Shown piece after piece: positions 37,695-47,436 of a stretch of DNA of 64,000 nucleotides (the first letter of the stretch is position 1; every line of letters starts with the position of its first letter). Origin of the DNA: an uncultured Glaciecola sp. (GTDB taxonomy: Bacteria; Pseudomonadota; Gammaproteobacteria; Enterobacterales; Alteromonadaceae); contig CANMCE010000008.1 of assembly GCA_947496235.1 (NCBI GenBank), forward strand, positions 62,001 through 126,000, given 5' to 3'. Position numbers and translations under genes: made by a program. The notes below the pieces were generated by a model. That model worked only from the letters and a program-made list of their open reading frames with translations. It ran no database searches and was not told the origin of the DNA.

Positions 37695-38711
37695 ATGGAT
37701 TACAGAGTTTTTTTTCACATCACACTACTCTCAATTGGTTTTTTGTTGAGTGGTTGTGAGCAGCAGGTCGGCCAAACAACTAGCCAACAACAAGATATTA
37801 CGCATGGCAATCCCTTAAACTTTGGCGAAAATCTGCGCACTGCAGATCCCTCCGGACATGTGTGGGAAGACGGTAAAATGTACGTTTACACTTCTCATGA
37901 TTTGGAATGCCAAGAAGATTTTTGGATGAAGGATTGGTATGTTTTTTCTTCTTCCGATCTCAAGAATTGGCAAAATCATGGTCCAATATTATCCGTCGAG
38001 GATCTAAGTTGGGCTGACAATTTCGCATGGGCGCCTGATGCTGCTTATAAAAATGGTAAATATTATTTTGTTTTTCCTGCTGGTACAGGATTTAAAGATA
38101 GGCAGAATCCTGAAAATAGTACCAAGTGGATGGGAATAGGAATTGCTGAAAGCGACTCTCCAACGGGGCCATTTAAAGACATGATTGGTGGGCCTCTTTG
38201 GACTTCCCCTTATGCTAACGATCCAAGCATCTTTATAGATGACGACGGTCAGGCATATTTGTATGTGCACGCTTCTGATAAAGACTATCATGTTGCGAAA
38301 ATGGCCGACGATATGCGCAGTATAGAGGGCGATTTAGTCAAAATGGACATGGGCGGTTATGAACCTAAAATGGAAGGCCCTTGGGTTTTCAAGCGCGGTG
38401 ATTACTACTATTACACCATGCCTGAAAACAACCGAATCCTGACTTACTACATGTCGACTTCCCCTATGGGACCTTGGGAATACAAGGGAGAAATAATGGG
38501 GCAGGAACACGAGTCTAATAATCACCATTCAATAGTAGAATACAAAGGACAATGGATTTTATTCTATCATCGCTGGTTAGATATTGATTCAGCATGCGGA
38601 CGCCAGCGCCATACGGCTGCAGAATATTTGTATTTTAATGAAGATGGTACAATACAGCCTGTTACACGTACCGATATAGGTGTCAGTGATTTTGCTCAAA
38701 GAGTCAAATAG
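37695..38711 (+). CDS. Glycoside hydrolase family 43 lipoprotein
   Basis: The 338-residue lipoprotein (lipobox LSGC, Cys21) has a five-bladed-propeller GH43 pattern: LRTADPSGHVWEDGKMYVYTSHD (general base Asp), WAPDAAYKNGKYYFVF, NDPSIFIDDDGQAYLY and MEGPWVFKRGDYYYYT (acid Glu). GH43 enzymes act on arabinans, xylans or galactans by inversion. The gene is 23 bases before a sugar-phosphate isomerase-like gene, which suggests a small carbohydrate operon. Substrate not assignable by eye. Confidence 0.88.
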   Translation: MDYRVFFHITLLSIGFLLSGCEQQVGQTTSQQQDITHGNPLNFGENLRTADPSGHVWEDGKMYVYTSHDLECQEDFWMKDWYVFSSSDLKNWQNHGPILSVEDLSWADNFAWAPDAAYKNGKYYFVFPAGTGFKDRQNPENSTKWMGIGIAESDSPTGPFKDMIGGPLWTSPYANDPSIFIDDDGQAYLYVHASDKDYHVAKMADDMRSIEGDLVKMDMGGYEPKMEGPWVFKRGDYYYYTMPENNRILTYYMSTSPMGPWEYKGEIMGQEHESNNHHSIVEYKGQWILFYHRWLDIDSACGRQRHTAAEYLYFNEDGTIQPVTRTDIGVSDFAQRVK

Positions 38712-38734
38712 CACTAGACCTTATAGGAGCCCAC

Positions 38735-39664
38735 ATGAGTCAAATTGATACAGCTTTTACTAAACAGCAAAAAGACGACAATATTTGGTTGTCTCAAACA
38801 AATAATTCGCCATTTAATTTAGTCGATCATGGTGTAACGCCAATAACCTTAAACACAGAGGCTGATGTGGGGCAGGCAATGCTGGATGAACTGCTAAAGA
38901 CAGCGGAAGAAAAATCAGGTGACATAAATATTGCGTTACTCGGTGGTCGAGGAGCGCAACAATTACATAAATTGCTTGGAAAACTGGCAACAACAAACCA
39001 ATTAGATGCTTTGTTCTCGCGCTTGAACGTATTTACTCAAGATGCGTTAGCGCCAATGAGCATGGATAACTGTTTTAGTTTTGTACGAGATTTTGAACGT
39101 ATTTTAGGGCCAGACTTTTTTAACAAGATTAAAAGTTTCACGCCTATGCAAACCGATACACCAAATTTAGAAGCTGGTCTGATGAAGTATTTGCAAAAGT
39201 TATCTTCTTTAGGTGGACTAGATATTTTTTTCCTAGGGCATGGACCTGAACAAAATCAAGCTTCTCATCTTGCTTACATTAAACCTTTTTCGGGTGCTAG
39301 TTATCACCATTTGGCAGGCCTAATCCCTATTTCTGATAGTATTTTGGCGCACCATATAAGCAAGTTTAAGGCGGGCGGAAGCCAAGTGAACGAGGTAGAT
39401 GAAAAAGAGTGTCGCAATGCTCAATTCATTTTAACCCTTGGGCCTGCAGCGATTTTACAAGCAACCAAGATAGTACAATCTGTAGTGGATGCTGATTCAG
39501 CGCCGGCTAAAGTTGAAACTTATGCAAAGGTGTTAAGTACTCCTCTAAGCCATGATGAACAAGAAGCGTTATCACAATTAGACGCTAATCCCGGGTTATG
39601 GGTGAGGTTGCATCCAAACGTTAAGTCATTTGTGTTGCCTAATTTGGGTTGTGACAAGCGTTAA
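38735..39664 (+). CDS. NagB/6-phosphogluconolactonase-like protein, degenerate active site
   Basis: The 309-residue protein resembles sugar-phosphate isomerase/lactonase-fold proteins: IALLGGRGAQQLHKLL, RLNVFTQDALAP, GGLDIFFLGHGPEQNQAS and a C-terminal LTLGPAAILQATKIVQSVV. In active GlcN6P deaminases and lactonases the loop reads G-x-G-x-DGH; here it is GHGPEQNQ, without the DGH. It may therefore have lost catalysis or changed substrate. An AGGAG ribosome site precedes the ATG. Likely cotranscribed with the GH43 gene. Confidence 0.72.
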   Translation: MSQIDTAFTKQQKDDNIWLSQTNNSPFNLVDHGVTPITLNTEADVGQAMLDELLKTAEEKSGDINIALLGGRGAQQLHKLLGKLATTNQLDALFSRLNVFTQDALAPMSMDNCFSFVRDFERILGPDFFNKIKSFTPMQTDTPNLEAGLMKYLQKLSSLGGLDIFFLGHGPEQNQASHLAYIKPFSGASYHHLAGLIPISDSILAHHISKFKAGGSQVNEVDEKECRNAQFILTLGPAAILQATKIVQSVVDADSAPAKVETYAKVLSTPLSHDEQEALSQLDANPGLWVRLHPNVKSFVLPNLGCDKR

Positions 39665-39796
39665 GCATAATAATTTGTCTAAATTAGAAAAATAAAACAG
39701 TAAAATTGTCGGTCACATGACATGATGCATCGTCTTTTTATGCTAAACAGCGTATAAAAGGCAAACAATAGACCAATTTAAAAGAAATGGATTTTT

Positions 39797-40210
39797 ATGA
39801 ACGCAAGCATTTTAGTTTTATCTGGTTACATCCTCTGGTTGATGTTGTTGTTACTGTTATTAGCCGGTTTCCGCACTTATTGGAATCAAGCAAATAAGCG
39901 TAAATCGTTAAAATTTAAAGCTGATGGTTCCGACTTAAATGATATAGGACAACGCATAACACGCGCCCATTTAAATATGGTAGAAAGCTTTCCGTTTATT
40001 GGGGGGACTTTATTACTGGCATTGGCGACAGATTCAACGGCAATCACAAATGGTTTGGCATACGTACTATTAATTGCGCGAATCATTCAAAGCGTTATTC
40101 ATATTAGTTCGGTCGCAAACTTCGCCATTACCCTAAGATTTGTATTTTTCTTAGTCCAATTCGGTATTTGTGGTTATTGGTTAGTCAAGATTATCGAAAA
40201 ATTCATTTGA
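39797..40210 (+). CDS. MAPEG-family membrane protein
   Basis: The 137-residue protein has four hydrophobic spans and the MAPEG-type pattern (RAHLNMVESFPFIGGTLLLAL, YVLLIARIIQSVIHI). MAPEG proteins are small inner-membrane proteins related to glutathione and eicosanoid transferases; bacterial members are mostly uncharacterised. Confidence 0.85.
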   Translation: MNASILVLSGYILWLMLLLLLLAGFRTYWNQANKRKSLKFKADGSDLNDIGQRITRAHLNMVESFPFIGGTLLLALATDSTAITNGLAYVLLIARIIQSVIHISSVANFAITLRFVFFLVQFGICGYWLVKIIEKFI

Positions 40211-40372
40211 GCCTGAGGGAGATAATGTACACAGCAGTGAAATTTTTTCATCTACGTGTAAATCTGACCATGCTTTTTTTTGTATAAAACCCAGAATCTA
40301 CTTTGATTTCATGTAGTTAGCTTTAGGTCCAAAATTTGCAGATATTATTTTGTAGAAAGAGGAGATTTAATC

Positions 40373-40891
40373 ATGTCTATAGAAACTGAATTTGACGATC
40401 GAATAGCAGTGGCTGTCAAAGGAGACATGCCAGTTAATCAGGCTAAAGCATTATTGAAACGTGACATTGGTTTGGACGAAAGTGAAATTAATGTGGTCAC
40501 CCCCGACGACGCTCGGGTAGGTGAGAAACTTGAGATGAATTCCACCCAATTAGGCGAAAAAATGCTGTGGTGGCATATATTCTTCGGTTTTATCGGATTT
40601 TTGATCGGTATGTTCGTAGCCTTTTTATTAGTGCAATTCGGTCCTCCGTTAACTCAAGAAAATCCTATTTTTACCTTCATTGCATTGGTCAGCCCAGGTA
40701 TATTCTTAGGACTTTTTGTCGCTGGTGCACTGTCGTTGAAGCCTGAAAATGACGCTCAGAACCTCGCCGTAATGTCACGTCAAGCTCACCGATTGCCAAC
40801 CTTGCTAATCAAGCCAAGAAGTACTCGGAATAAAGACGACATAAAGTCTGCTGTAAAATCCATAAATGGGCTTACATTAGTAGAAGAATAA
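40373..40891 (+). CDS. Hypothetical inner-membrane protein
   Basis: The 172-residue protein has a soluble N-terminal part (about 1-65), two hydrophobic spans (about 68-90 with WWHIFFGFIGFLIGMFVAFLL, and 101-121) and a C-terminal soluble tail ending in a KSAVKSINGLTLVEE strand. The layout resembles stress-related DUF1269-like or general-stress membrane proteins, but I do not recognise a family with confidence. AGAGGAG precedes the ATG. It is followed by a perfect inverted repeat and an ABC exporter gene. Confidence 0.65.
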   Translation: MSIETEFDDRIAVAVKGDMPVNQAKALLKRDIGLDESEINVVTPDDARVGEKLEMNSTQLGEKMLWWHIFFGFIGFLIGMFVAFLLVQFGPPLTQENPIFTFIALVSPGIFLGLFVAGALSLKPENDAQNLAVMSRQAHRLPTLLIKPRSTRNKDDIKSAVKSINGLTLVEE

Positions 40892-40898
40892 AGTATCC

Positions 40899-40926
40899 TT
40901 GCTGCCAAATCTTGAATTGGCAGCAA
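40899..40926. repeat. 10-bp perfect inverted repeat before the ABC exporter
   Basis: TTGCTGCCAA and TTGGCAGCAA flank an 8-base loop between the hypothetical membrane protein and the exporter ATG at 40941. There is no T-run after it, so a terminator is less likely than an operator or a leader hairpin close to the ribosome site. Confidence 0.5.
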
Positions 40927-40940
40927 CCATTGAGCCCTGA

Positions 40941-42782
40941 ATGTTCTCATTTTTCGAAAAATTAACGGACCCTTTCCCATCTCAACAACCTACTCAACCG
41001 CCTACGACTTTGTTTGGCTTTATAAATTATTACTCAAAGGGCATGTGGTGGATACTGATAAGCGTATCCTTTTTAAGTGCATTGGTTGCTATTCTTGAAG
41101 TCTCTTTATTCGGTTTTATGGGCCAATTAGTCGATTGGTTTGCAGACCGTGATCCCTCGACCTTCATAGAAGAAGAAAAAACGACCTTAATATGGATGGG
41201 ATTACTGGTGCTATTGGTAATTCCGGGTGTCGTTATTCTTGAATCCATGATTACTCATCAATCAGTTTTGGGCAATTATCCTATGCGCATACGCTGGTTA
41301 GCCCATAAGTATTTGCTAGGTCAGAGCCTATCCTTTTATCAGGATGAATTTGCCGGAAGAGTGGCAACCAAGGTGATGCAAACGGCGCTCTCGGTGCGAG
41401 AAACCGTCACAAAAGTGCTGAACCTAGCGGTTTATATCATTGTGTACTTTGTTTCAGTGGTTATTTTAGTATTTTCTACGGATTGGCGCTTAACCATACC
41501 ATTGCTTACATGGTTGGTGATTTATATCAGTATTCTGCGTGTGATGCTGCCAAAGCTGAAAAAGGTTTCCCAAAAGCAAGCCGATGCCAGATCCGTTATG
41601 ACAGGACGCATCGTTGATAGTTATACCAATATCATGACAGTAAAGCTGTTTTCCCATCACAGCCGAGAAGAGACCTATGCCAAAGAAGGCATGAGCAAAT
41701 TCTTGCATACAGTTTACCCACAGATGCGCTTGGTTACAGTGTTACAGGGATTCGTATGGTTTAGCAATTCGCTTTTGGTTTTCAGCATTTCTGCGTTAGC
41801 GATATATTTGTGGATCCACGGCACTGTTTCTCCTGGGGACATCGCCATTGCCATAAGCTTAAGTTTACGATTAAACGGTATGTCCCAATGGATAATGTGG
41901 GAAGTATCAGCTTTATTTGAAAACATAGGCACAGTGCATGATGGTATTGCTACCTTGTCTGTGCCTGCTTCTGTAAAAGATAAAGAAAATGCCCATCAAC
42001 TTAAAGTCAAAGGTGGTGAGGTTGCATTCAACAAGGTCAATTTTGCGTATAAAACCCAATCTGAAAATCCCATTTCTGTATTTGAAAATCTAGAGGTCAC
42101 TATTAAACCTGGCGAAAAGGTTGGGTTGGTAGGTCGCTCTGGCGCTGGAAAATCGACCCTAGTTAATCTGTTGCTAAGATTTTATGACATAGACTCTGGC
42201 CAAATCAGCATTGATGGGCAGTCTATTGACGATGTTACTCAAGAGAGTTTACGTAGCCAAATAAGTATGGTGACTCAAGATACTTCTTTGATGCACAGGT
42301 CAGTACGTGACAACATCATGTACGGTCGAGAAGATGCTACCGAAGAACAAATGATAGCTGCTGCCAAACAAGCTGAAGCCCATGATTTTATTCTTACCTT
42401 GTCGGATGCAAAAGGTCGAACAGGCTATGATGCTCACGTGGGCGAAAGGGGGGTAAAGCTTTCAGGGGGACAACGTCAACGTATTGCCATTGCTCGCGTA
42501 ATGCTTAAAGATGCACCTATATTATTGTTGGATGAAGCAACGTCGGCTCTCGACTCTGAGGTAGAAGCAGCGATTCAAGAAGGACTAACACAAATAATGG
42601 AAGATAAGACAGTTTTAGCAATTGCTCATCGTCTTTCCACCATTGCGCAAATGGACAGATTATTAGTCTTAGATAACGGTCGAATCGTCGAATCAGGTAA
42701 TCATGAAGCCTTGTTAAAGCAAGGCGGGATTTACGCGAAACTTTGGGCCCATCAAACCGGTGGATTTATTGGTTTGGAGTAA
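40941..42782 (+). CDS. ABC exporter, fused permease and ATPase
   Basis: The 613-residue half-transporter has a six-span membrane domain (about 30-330) and an ATPase domain with Walker A GRSGAGKST, Q-loop MVTQDTSLMHRSV, signature LSGGQRQR, Walker B ILLLDEATSALD and switch His in IAHRLST. It should dimerise and export lipids or drugs. All ATPase motifs are intact. The substrate is unknown; the family relationship is to MsbA/MdlB-like exporters. Confidence 0.92.
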   Translation: MFSFFEKLTDPFPSQQPTQPPTTLFGFINYYSKGMWWILISVSFLSALVAILEVSLFGFMGQLVDWFADRDPSTFIEEEKTTLIWMGLLVLLVIPGVVILESMITHQSVLGNYPMRIRWLAHKYLLGQSLSFYQDEFAGRVATKVMQTALSVRETVTKVLNLAVYIIVYFVSVVILVFSTDWRLTIPLLTWLVIYISILRVMLPKLKKVSQKQADARSVMTGRIVDSYTNIMTVKLFSHHSREETYAKEGMSKFLHTVYPQMRLVTVLQGFVWFSNSLLVFSISALAIYLWIHGTVSPGDIAIAISLSLRLNGMSQWIMWEVSALFENIGTVHDGIATLSVPASVKDKENAHQLKVKGGEVAFNKVNFAYKTQSENPISVFENLEVTIKPGEKVGLVGRSGAGKSTLVNLLLRFYDIDSGQISIDGQSIDDVTQESLRSQISMVTQDTSLMHRSVRDNIMYGREDATEEQMIAAAKQAEAHDFILTLSDAKGRTGYDAHVGERGVKLSGGQRQRIAIARVMLKDAPILLLDEATSALDSEVEAAIQEGLTQIMEDKTVLAIAHRLSTIAQMDRLLVLDNGRIVESGNHEALLKQGGIYAKLWAHQTGGFIGLE

Positions 42783-42954
42783 GAAGTTTAATAAGTGTAG
42801 GTTTAAAATTTATACTTTTGGATAGTGTTTTTCTGTAAAAATCTTCCGATAAAACAGTGTATTAAGTATGTGTATCACGTTTGTACATCTTATTTTTAAG
42901 AGCCCGAATAAACGTATTTAGCAAAAAAACTGTTTTAACTGAGGAAATTTCCAC

Positions 42955-45177
42955 ATGGACGTCGGTCAGGTTCAATCAAATCTAGACATAATCTGGATAA
43001 TCATCGCTGCTTCAATGGTATTGCTAATGCAGGCTGGGTTTACTTCTTTGGAAACTGGCGCAACAAGAGCTAAAAATACCAGTAATGTGGCAATGAAAAA
43101 CATCACTGATTTTATAGCGTCGGTATTGATTTTCTTTGTGGTGGGTTACGCCTTTATGTTTGGCGAATCCTTCAATGGCCTTATAGGTACGAGCAATTTT
43201 TTCCTTTCTTCAGTTTCCCAAGATCTTGATTACGCCAATTTTGTATTTCAAGCGACTTTTGCCGGTACAGCCGCTACCATCATTTCGGGCGCAGTTGCTG
43301 AAAGAATGCAATTTACTTCTTATGTGATTGTCAGCGCTTTAGTTGTTGCCTTTATTTACCCGATCTCAGGACACTGGATATGGGCTGAAAACGGTTGGTT
43401 GGCTGAATTACAAATGGTGGATTTTGCGGGCTCTACTGTGGTCCATTCATTAGGTGCTTGGGTGGGATTAGCTGGTGCCATCATGCTTGGTCCTCGTATT
43501 GGCCGTTTCGACAAAAATGGTAATCCGCAAAAAATTCACGGACACAATATGGTGCTTGCGGTAGTTGGCGTACTGATTTTGTTTTTTGGCTGGTTTGGGT
43601 TTAATGGTGGCAGCACCCTCAGCGGCGATAGTTCTATTGCATTAATACTGCTGAACACCATGATTTGTGCATCAGCTGCAGGCATGAGTAGCTTTGTTGC
43701 TAGCCTTTTCACCTATAAAGGTGAGGTCCATATTGAAAAGATGCTCAATGGCATTATCGGTGGCTTAGTGGCGGTAACAGCTGGCTGCGCGGTACTTACA
43801 CCAAGCGGCGCTATGTTGTTGGGAGTTACTGCAGGCATTATTGTGTTCTGTGCTGAAGAAGTTGTTCTGCGAGTATTTAAACTGGATGATCCTGTCAATG
43901 TTATCGCGGGTCATGGAATAGCAGGCGCTTGGGGGACTTTAATGTTAGCCTTCTTAGCGCCAGTAGAAAACCTGCCACTGCAAAGCAGTTGGCAACAATT
44001 TTGGGTGCAGACTCAAGGTGTTTTAGCTGTCTTTGTTTGGGGATTTTCTAGCGGTCTGGTGTTATTTTACGCGCTAAAAGTACTTAACAAATTAAGGGTA
44101 TCAGAAGATGCCGAACTCATGGGTTTAAACGTACACGAGCACGGCGCTAGCTCAGGTTTGTTAGAAACCATGATTACTATGAAAAGTATTGTTGATGCCA
44201 ACAATGGAAAGGGAGAGTCCGATTTGACACGTCGAGTGGAAGTCGAACCTGGCACGCAGGAGGGTGACGTCGCCTCTTTGTTTAATCAGTTGATTGAGTT
44301 GTTTCAAACAACCATTGCTGAAATTAAATACAGTGTGAAGGATATGACAAACGCATCTTTGATGATGCAAGATGTGTCTCATGGACTTAGCAAGGATGCT
44401 ACAACTCAACGCCAGCATATTGCTGGTGCCACCTCGGCAATTAAAGAGCTGACGGGTACCATAGGAGAAGTGGTATCGAGTTCAGCCAACACTGCAGAAG
44501 CGACCAAGGAATCTGCAGTCAAAATCAAACAAATGCAAAAGGAAATGCAAGATTCACTGCATTCGGTCGAGCAATTATCAACCCGAATTGATAGCAGCCA
44601 ATCTACCTTGGAAGAATTGTTAAAACAGAACCAATCCATAACTGGAATTTTAGAAACCATTACAAGCATTTCAGATCAAACAAACTTATTAGCCTTAAAC
44701 GCTGCCATTGAGGCGGCTAGAGCAGGTGAAGTAGGAAGAGGTTTTGCGGTTGTGGCAGAAGAAGTGCGCGCACTTTCAGGTAAAACTAACCAAGCCACAC
44801 AACAGATTACAGATTTAATAGCTCAGCTTTCTAAAAACTCAGAACAAGCTTCGCAGTCTATGTTGCAAAGTAAAAACGAAGCTGATGCCACTGTGCAAAG
44901 AGTATCTTTTACAGCACATAATTTGGAATCTCTGGCTGATTTTATACAACAGATTGAAGATATGTCAGTACAAGTTGCGGCGACTATGGAGCAGCAATCA
45001 GGGGTTGCTTGCCAGATAAATAGCAGTATGCAAGAGCTTGAAGTCTTGACACAAACCAATACTCAAAGAGCCAATAACGTCCAGGACACTAGCGATAAAC
45101 TGAATTTTTTATCAGCCGCGCTAAACCAAAAAGTGACGGGCATGCACGTGGGCGAGGGTAGCGCTCAATTGCATTAA
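42955..45177 (+). CDS. Ammonium transporter fused to a chemotaxis (MCP) signalling domain
   Basis: This 740-residue protein combines a full Amt domain (about 1-395, eleven spans) with a cytoplasmic MCP signalling domain (about 455-725). The Amt twin histidines are present as His164 (TVVHSLGA) and His320 ([11 protein letters not shown]), with Asp156 (VDFAGS) and [11 protein letters not shown] at 210-220; the Amt C-terminal motif [10 protein letters not shown] ends at 397. The MCP hairpin tip is intact at 572-609 ([21 protein letters not shown] region). There is no periplasmic ligand domain, so the transporter itself would be the sensor, probably for ammonium. The ATG has GAGGAA upstream. Amt fusions to kinase or GGDEF output are known; MCP output is unusual. 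Confidence 0.95.
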   Translation: MDVGQVQSNLDIIWIIIAASMVLLMQAGFTSLETGATRAKNTSNVAMKNITDFIASVLIFFVVGYAFMFGESFNGLIGTSNFFLSSVSQDLDYANFVFQATFAGTAATIISGAVAERMQFTSYVIVSALVVAFIYPISGHWIWAENGWLAELQMVDFAGSTVVHSLGAWVGLAGAIMLGPRIGRFDKNGNPQKIHGHNMVLAVVGVLILFFGWFGFNGGSTLSGDSSIALILLNTMICASAAGMSSFVASLFTYKGEVHIEKMLNGIIGGLVAVTAGCAVLTPSGAMLLGVTAGIIVFCAEEVVLRVFKLDDPVNVIAGHGIAGAWGTLMLAFLAPVENLPLQSSWQQFWVQTQGVLAVFVWGFSSGLVLFYALKVLNKLRVSEDAELMGLNVHEHGASSGLLETMITMKSIVDANNGKGESDLTRRVEVEPGTQEGDVASLFNQLIELFQTTIAEIKYSVKDMTNASLMMQDVSHGLSKDATTQRQHIAGATSAIKELTGTIGEVVSSSANTAEATKESAVKIKQMQKEMQDSLHSVEQLSTRIDSSQSTLEELLKQNQSITGILETITSISDQTNLLALNAAIEAARAGEVGRGFAVVAEEVRALSGKTNQATQQITDLIAQLSKNSEQASQSMLQSKNEADATVQRVSFTAHNLESLADFIQQIEDMSVQVAATMEQQSGVACQINSSMQELEVLTQTNTQRANNVQDTSDKLNFLSAALNQKVTGMHVGEGSAQLH

Positions 45178-45213
45178 TGTTGTGAATCAGGAAAGACTTG
45201 CGATGAAAAATAA

Positions 45214-45232
45214 TTAGACTAGGATAGTCTAA
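45214..45232. repeat. 8-bp inverted repeat between the Amt-MCP and serine hydrolase genes
   Basis: TTAGACTA and TAGTCTAA flank a GGA loop at 45214-45232. There is no T-run after it, so it is better read as a possible operator of the downstream hydrolase than as a terminator. Confidence 0.4.
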
Positions 45233-45293
45233 CTACTCATTATCTAAAGGATTGCTTCGACTTAATCCAATAAGTCGTGCGTTAGAAACCAAT

Positions 45294-46559
45294 ATGAACA
45301 AATTCGCAAGCCTGATATTCACCCTCAGTTTTTTACTCATCTCCTGCACTAACATTGACGCTAAGGTTCCTTCTGCGTCTAATGAAGAAAATGTTCAAGG
45401 CTTTTCGAGTCAACGATTATCCCGCATCGATGAGGTAATGCAATCTTATGTGGATGAACAAAAACTCGCGGGCAATGTCACCTTAGTTGCTCGCAATGGT
45501 GAAATCGTGCATTTTTCTGCCCATGGTCAAAGAGATCGTGAAGCTCAGCTTCCCATGACCAAAGATACCATTTTTCGAATTTATTCAATGAGTAAACCTG
45601 TTACAGCGGTAGCCGCGCTTACCTTGTGGGAACAGGGTAAATTCCATATGAATGATCCTATTGAAAAATACTTACCTGAATTGGCAAATTTAAAGGTGTA
45701 TGTCAGTGGAAGCGGAGATTCTATGCAGCTGGAAGATACCCATAGGTCAATTCAAATCATCGATTTATTCCTACATACAGCGGGATTTTCTTACGGCTTT
45801 ACTGGTAGCGAAGTAGATAAGCTTTATCAAGCATCTCCAATTGGTTTGGGGAAAGCTGATCCTGAGACCGTATTAGCTGAATTGGCAAAACTACCTCTCA
45901 ACCATCAACCAGGTACACGATGGCATTATGGCGTTAACACAGATGTGTTGGGCTTTTTAGTCGAGAAAATAACGGGCATGAAGCTAGGCGAATACATGCA
46001 ACAAGTTATTTTTGATCCTCTGGAAATGAAAGACACTGGCTTTTTTGTTAAGCCAGAAAATGTAACTCGATTTGCCGCCATCTACAATGCCGGTGAAAAT
46101 GGTGAAGCCACGCCTATGCAAAACGAGCCTTTAGGTGACTTTTTAACTGATCCAGCAGTGCATAACGCTGGTGGAGGCTTAACCTCAACGGCTGGTGACT
46201 ATTTAAAATTCTGCCAAATGCTTCTTAACGGTGGTGAGCTAAATGGGGTAAGGATTTTAGGTCGTAAAACAGTGGAGTATATGGCAAGTAATCATCTTCC
46301 TGAAAACCTAGTTCCCTTTGGCTCAGGCTCACCTGGCGAAGGCTACGGCTTAGCGGTATCAGTCACAGTCGACCAAGGTCAAGTGCCCTATATGAGTTCC
46401 AATGGAGATTATGGTTGGGGCGGTGCGGCGTCTACCTACTTTAGAATTGATCCAAAAGAAAACATTGTCTTAATGTCTTTCACCCAGTTTATGCCATTTG
46501 GTTATCACCCTTATCACAATGATTTTCGCAATTTGGTTTATCAAGCGCTGGTGGATTAG
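45294..46559 (+). CDS. Serine hydrolase lipoprotein (class C beta-lactamase/EstB-like)
   Basis: The 421-residue lipoprotein (lipobox LISC, Cys18) has the SxxK motif SMSK at 98-101, the Tyr motif WHYGVNTDVLG and a late GWGGAAST in place of KTG. This pattern fits class C beta-lactamase-fold esterases and peptidases rather than true resistance lactamases. It should act in the periplasm or at the surface. The frame is open from 45252, but the lipobox places the start at ATG 45294. Confidence 0.85.
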   Translation: MNKFASLIFTLSFLLISCTNIDAKVPSASNEENVQGFSSQRLSRIDEVMQSYVDEQKLAGNVTLVARNGEIVHFSAHGQRDREAQLPMTKDTIFRIYSMSKPVTAVAALTLWEQGKFHMNDPIEKYLPELANLKVYVSGSGDSMQLEDTHRSIQIIDLFLHTAGFSYGFTGSEVDKLYQASPIGLGKADPETVLAELAKLPLNHQPGTRWHYGVNTDVLGFLVEKITGMKLGEYMQQVIFDPLEMKDTGFFVKPENVTRFAAIYNAGENGEATPMQNEPLGDFLTDPAVHNAGGGLTSTAGDYLKFCQMLLNGGELNGVRILGRKTVEYMASNHLPENLVPFGSGSPGEGYGLAVSVTVDQGQVPYMSSNGDYGWGGAASTYFRIDPKENIVLMSFTQFMPFGYHPYHNDFRNLVYQALVD

Positions 46560-46881
46560 TGCCACTTTACATACTGGCGATGAGCAAGGTCATAGGGCTT
46601 TGCTCTGTTTTGTAATAAAATGTCCTACAGAAAAAACGATAGTATGAACATGAGTATCGCTAAGATTTGTTGGATGAGTTTTTGCATTGTCGTTTCCTAA
46701 CTCGTGCCTAAGCACTAATTCCATATTTTTCCGATGGGTATGACTGTAACAAATCAATTCAGTTCAGCCATGTGGCAAAAGTCATAAAATAAACTATAAG
46801 ATAGAATTCAACAAACATCTAATTTTTACAAAACCTAGGTTTTACATAATAATGCTGGAACAGGTGCAATGGAGACTTCGA
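46560..46881. other. Non-coding region with a 14-bp palindrome
   Basis: About 320 bases hold no supported gene. Near the end is the perfect palindrome AAAACCTAGGTTTT at 46832-46845, 36 bases before the muramidase start. A tiny 18-codon frame at 46644 has no support. Composition is AT-rich compared with neighbouring genes. Confidence 0.5.
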
Positions 46882-47436
46882 ATGAGTACAGAAGGCGTTA
46901 AAATCGACTATGCGTTTATTGCTGAACTTGAGGGAGGCAACGTATTAAAAGGCTATGTGCCTGACGCGCAAAATAGTCAAAGTGGCGTGACCTTAGGGAT
47001 TGGATTTGATTTAGGCGCTCGCAATATTCAAGATCTAATGAAGTTGGGGCTTAACCCCAAATACCTACAGTTGCTTGGGCCCTATTTAGGACTTAAAGGC
47101 GAGCAAGCGCAAGCATACTTACAGCAGTACCCAATTGAAATTGATGAAGCATTGGCAAACGCACTGAACTCAAGCGCCAAGAGTAAGATGATTGAGCAAT
47201 TGGTCGAGCGATATAATGCAGATTGTAACACCGCTTTCGTCGATATTCCTGCAAAATGGCAAACCATCATTGCTTCGGTTGAGTTCCAATATGGTTCTGT
47301 CAAGCAACGATGCCCGCGCTTTTGGCGCCATGTCACACGTCAGGATTGGCCAACCGCGGTAAAAGAATTGCGTAATTTTGGAGATAGATATCCTACTAGA
47401 CGCATGAAAGAGGCTGACTACGCATTAACCCTATGA
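46882..47436 (+). CDS. Pesticin-like muramidase (T4 lysozyme fold)
   Basis: The 184-residue protein matches the catalytic domain of pesticin and related lysozymes: IAELEGGNVLKGYVPD (catalytic Glu17 or Glu15) and SGVTLGIGFDLGARN with Thr37 and Asp43 six residues apart, as in the pesticin Thr-Asp pair. It should cleave the glycan strands of peptidoglycan. It has no signal peptide and no receptor or translocation domain, so export would need phage lysis, secretion-system loading or another route. GGAGA stands 7 bases before the ATG at 46882. Its last four bases overlap the lipoprotein start. Confidence 0.82.
   Translation: MSTEGVKIDYAFIAELEGGNVLKGYVPDAQNSQSGVTLGIGFDLGARNIQDLMKLGLNPKYLQLLGPYLGLKGEQAQAYLQQYPIEIDEALANALNSSAKSKMIEQLVERYNADCNTAFVDIPAKWQTIIASVEFQYGSVKQRCPRFWRHVTRQDWPTAVKELRNFGDRYPTRRMKEADYALTL

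Noticed and set aside
45294-46559. A true class C beta-lactamase resistance gene
   Set aside because: The third motif is GWGG instead of KTG and the protein is a lipoprotein, so an esterase or peptidase role is more likely.
46644-46700. An 18-codon frame upstream of the muramidase
   Set aside because: It is very short, without a ribosome site or any recognisable feature.
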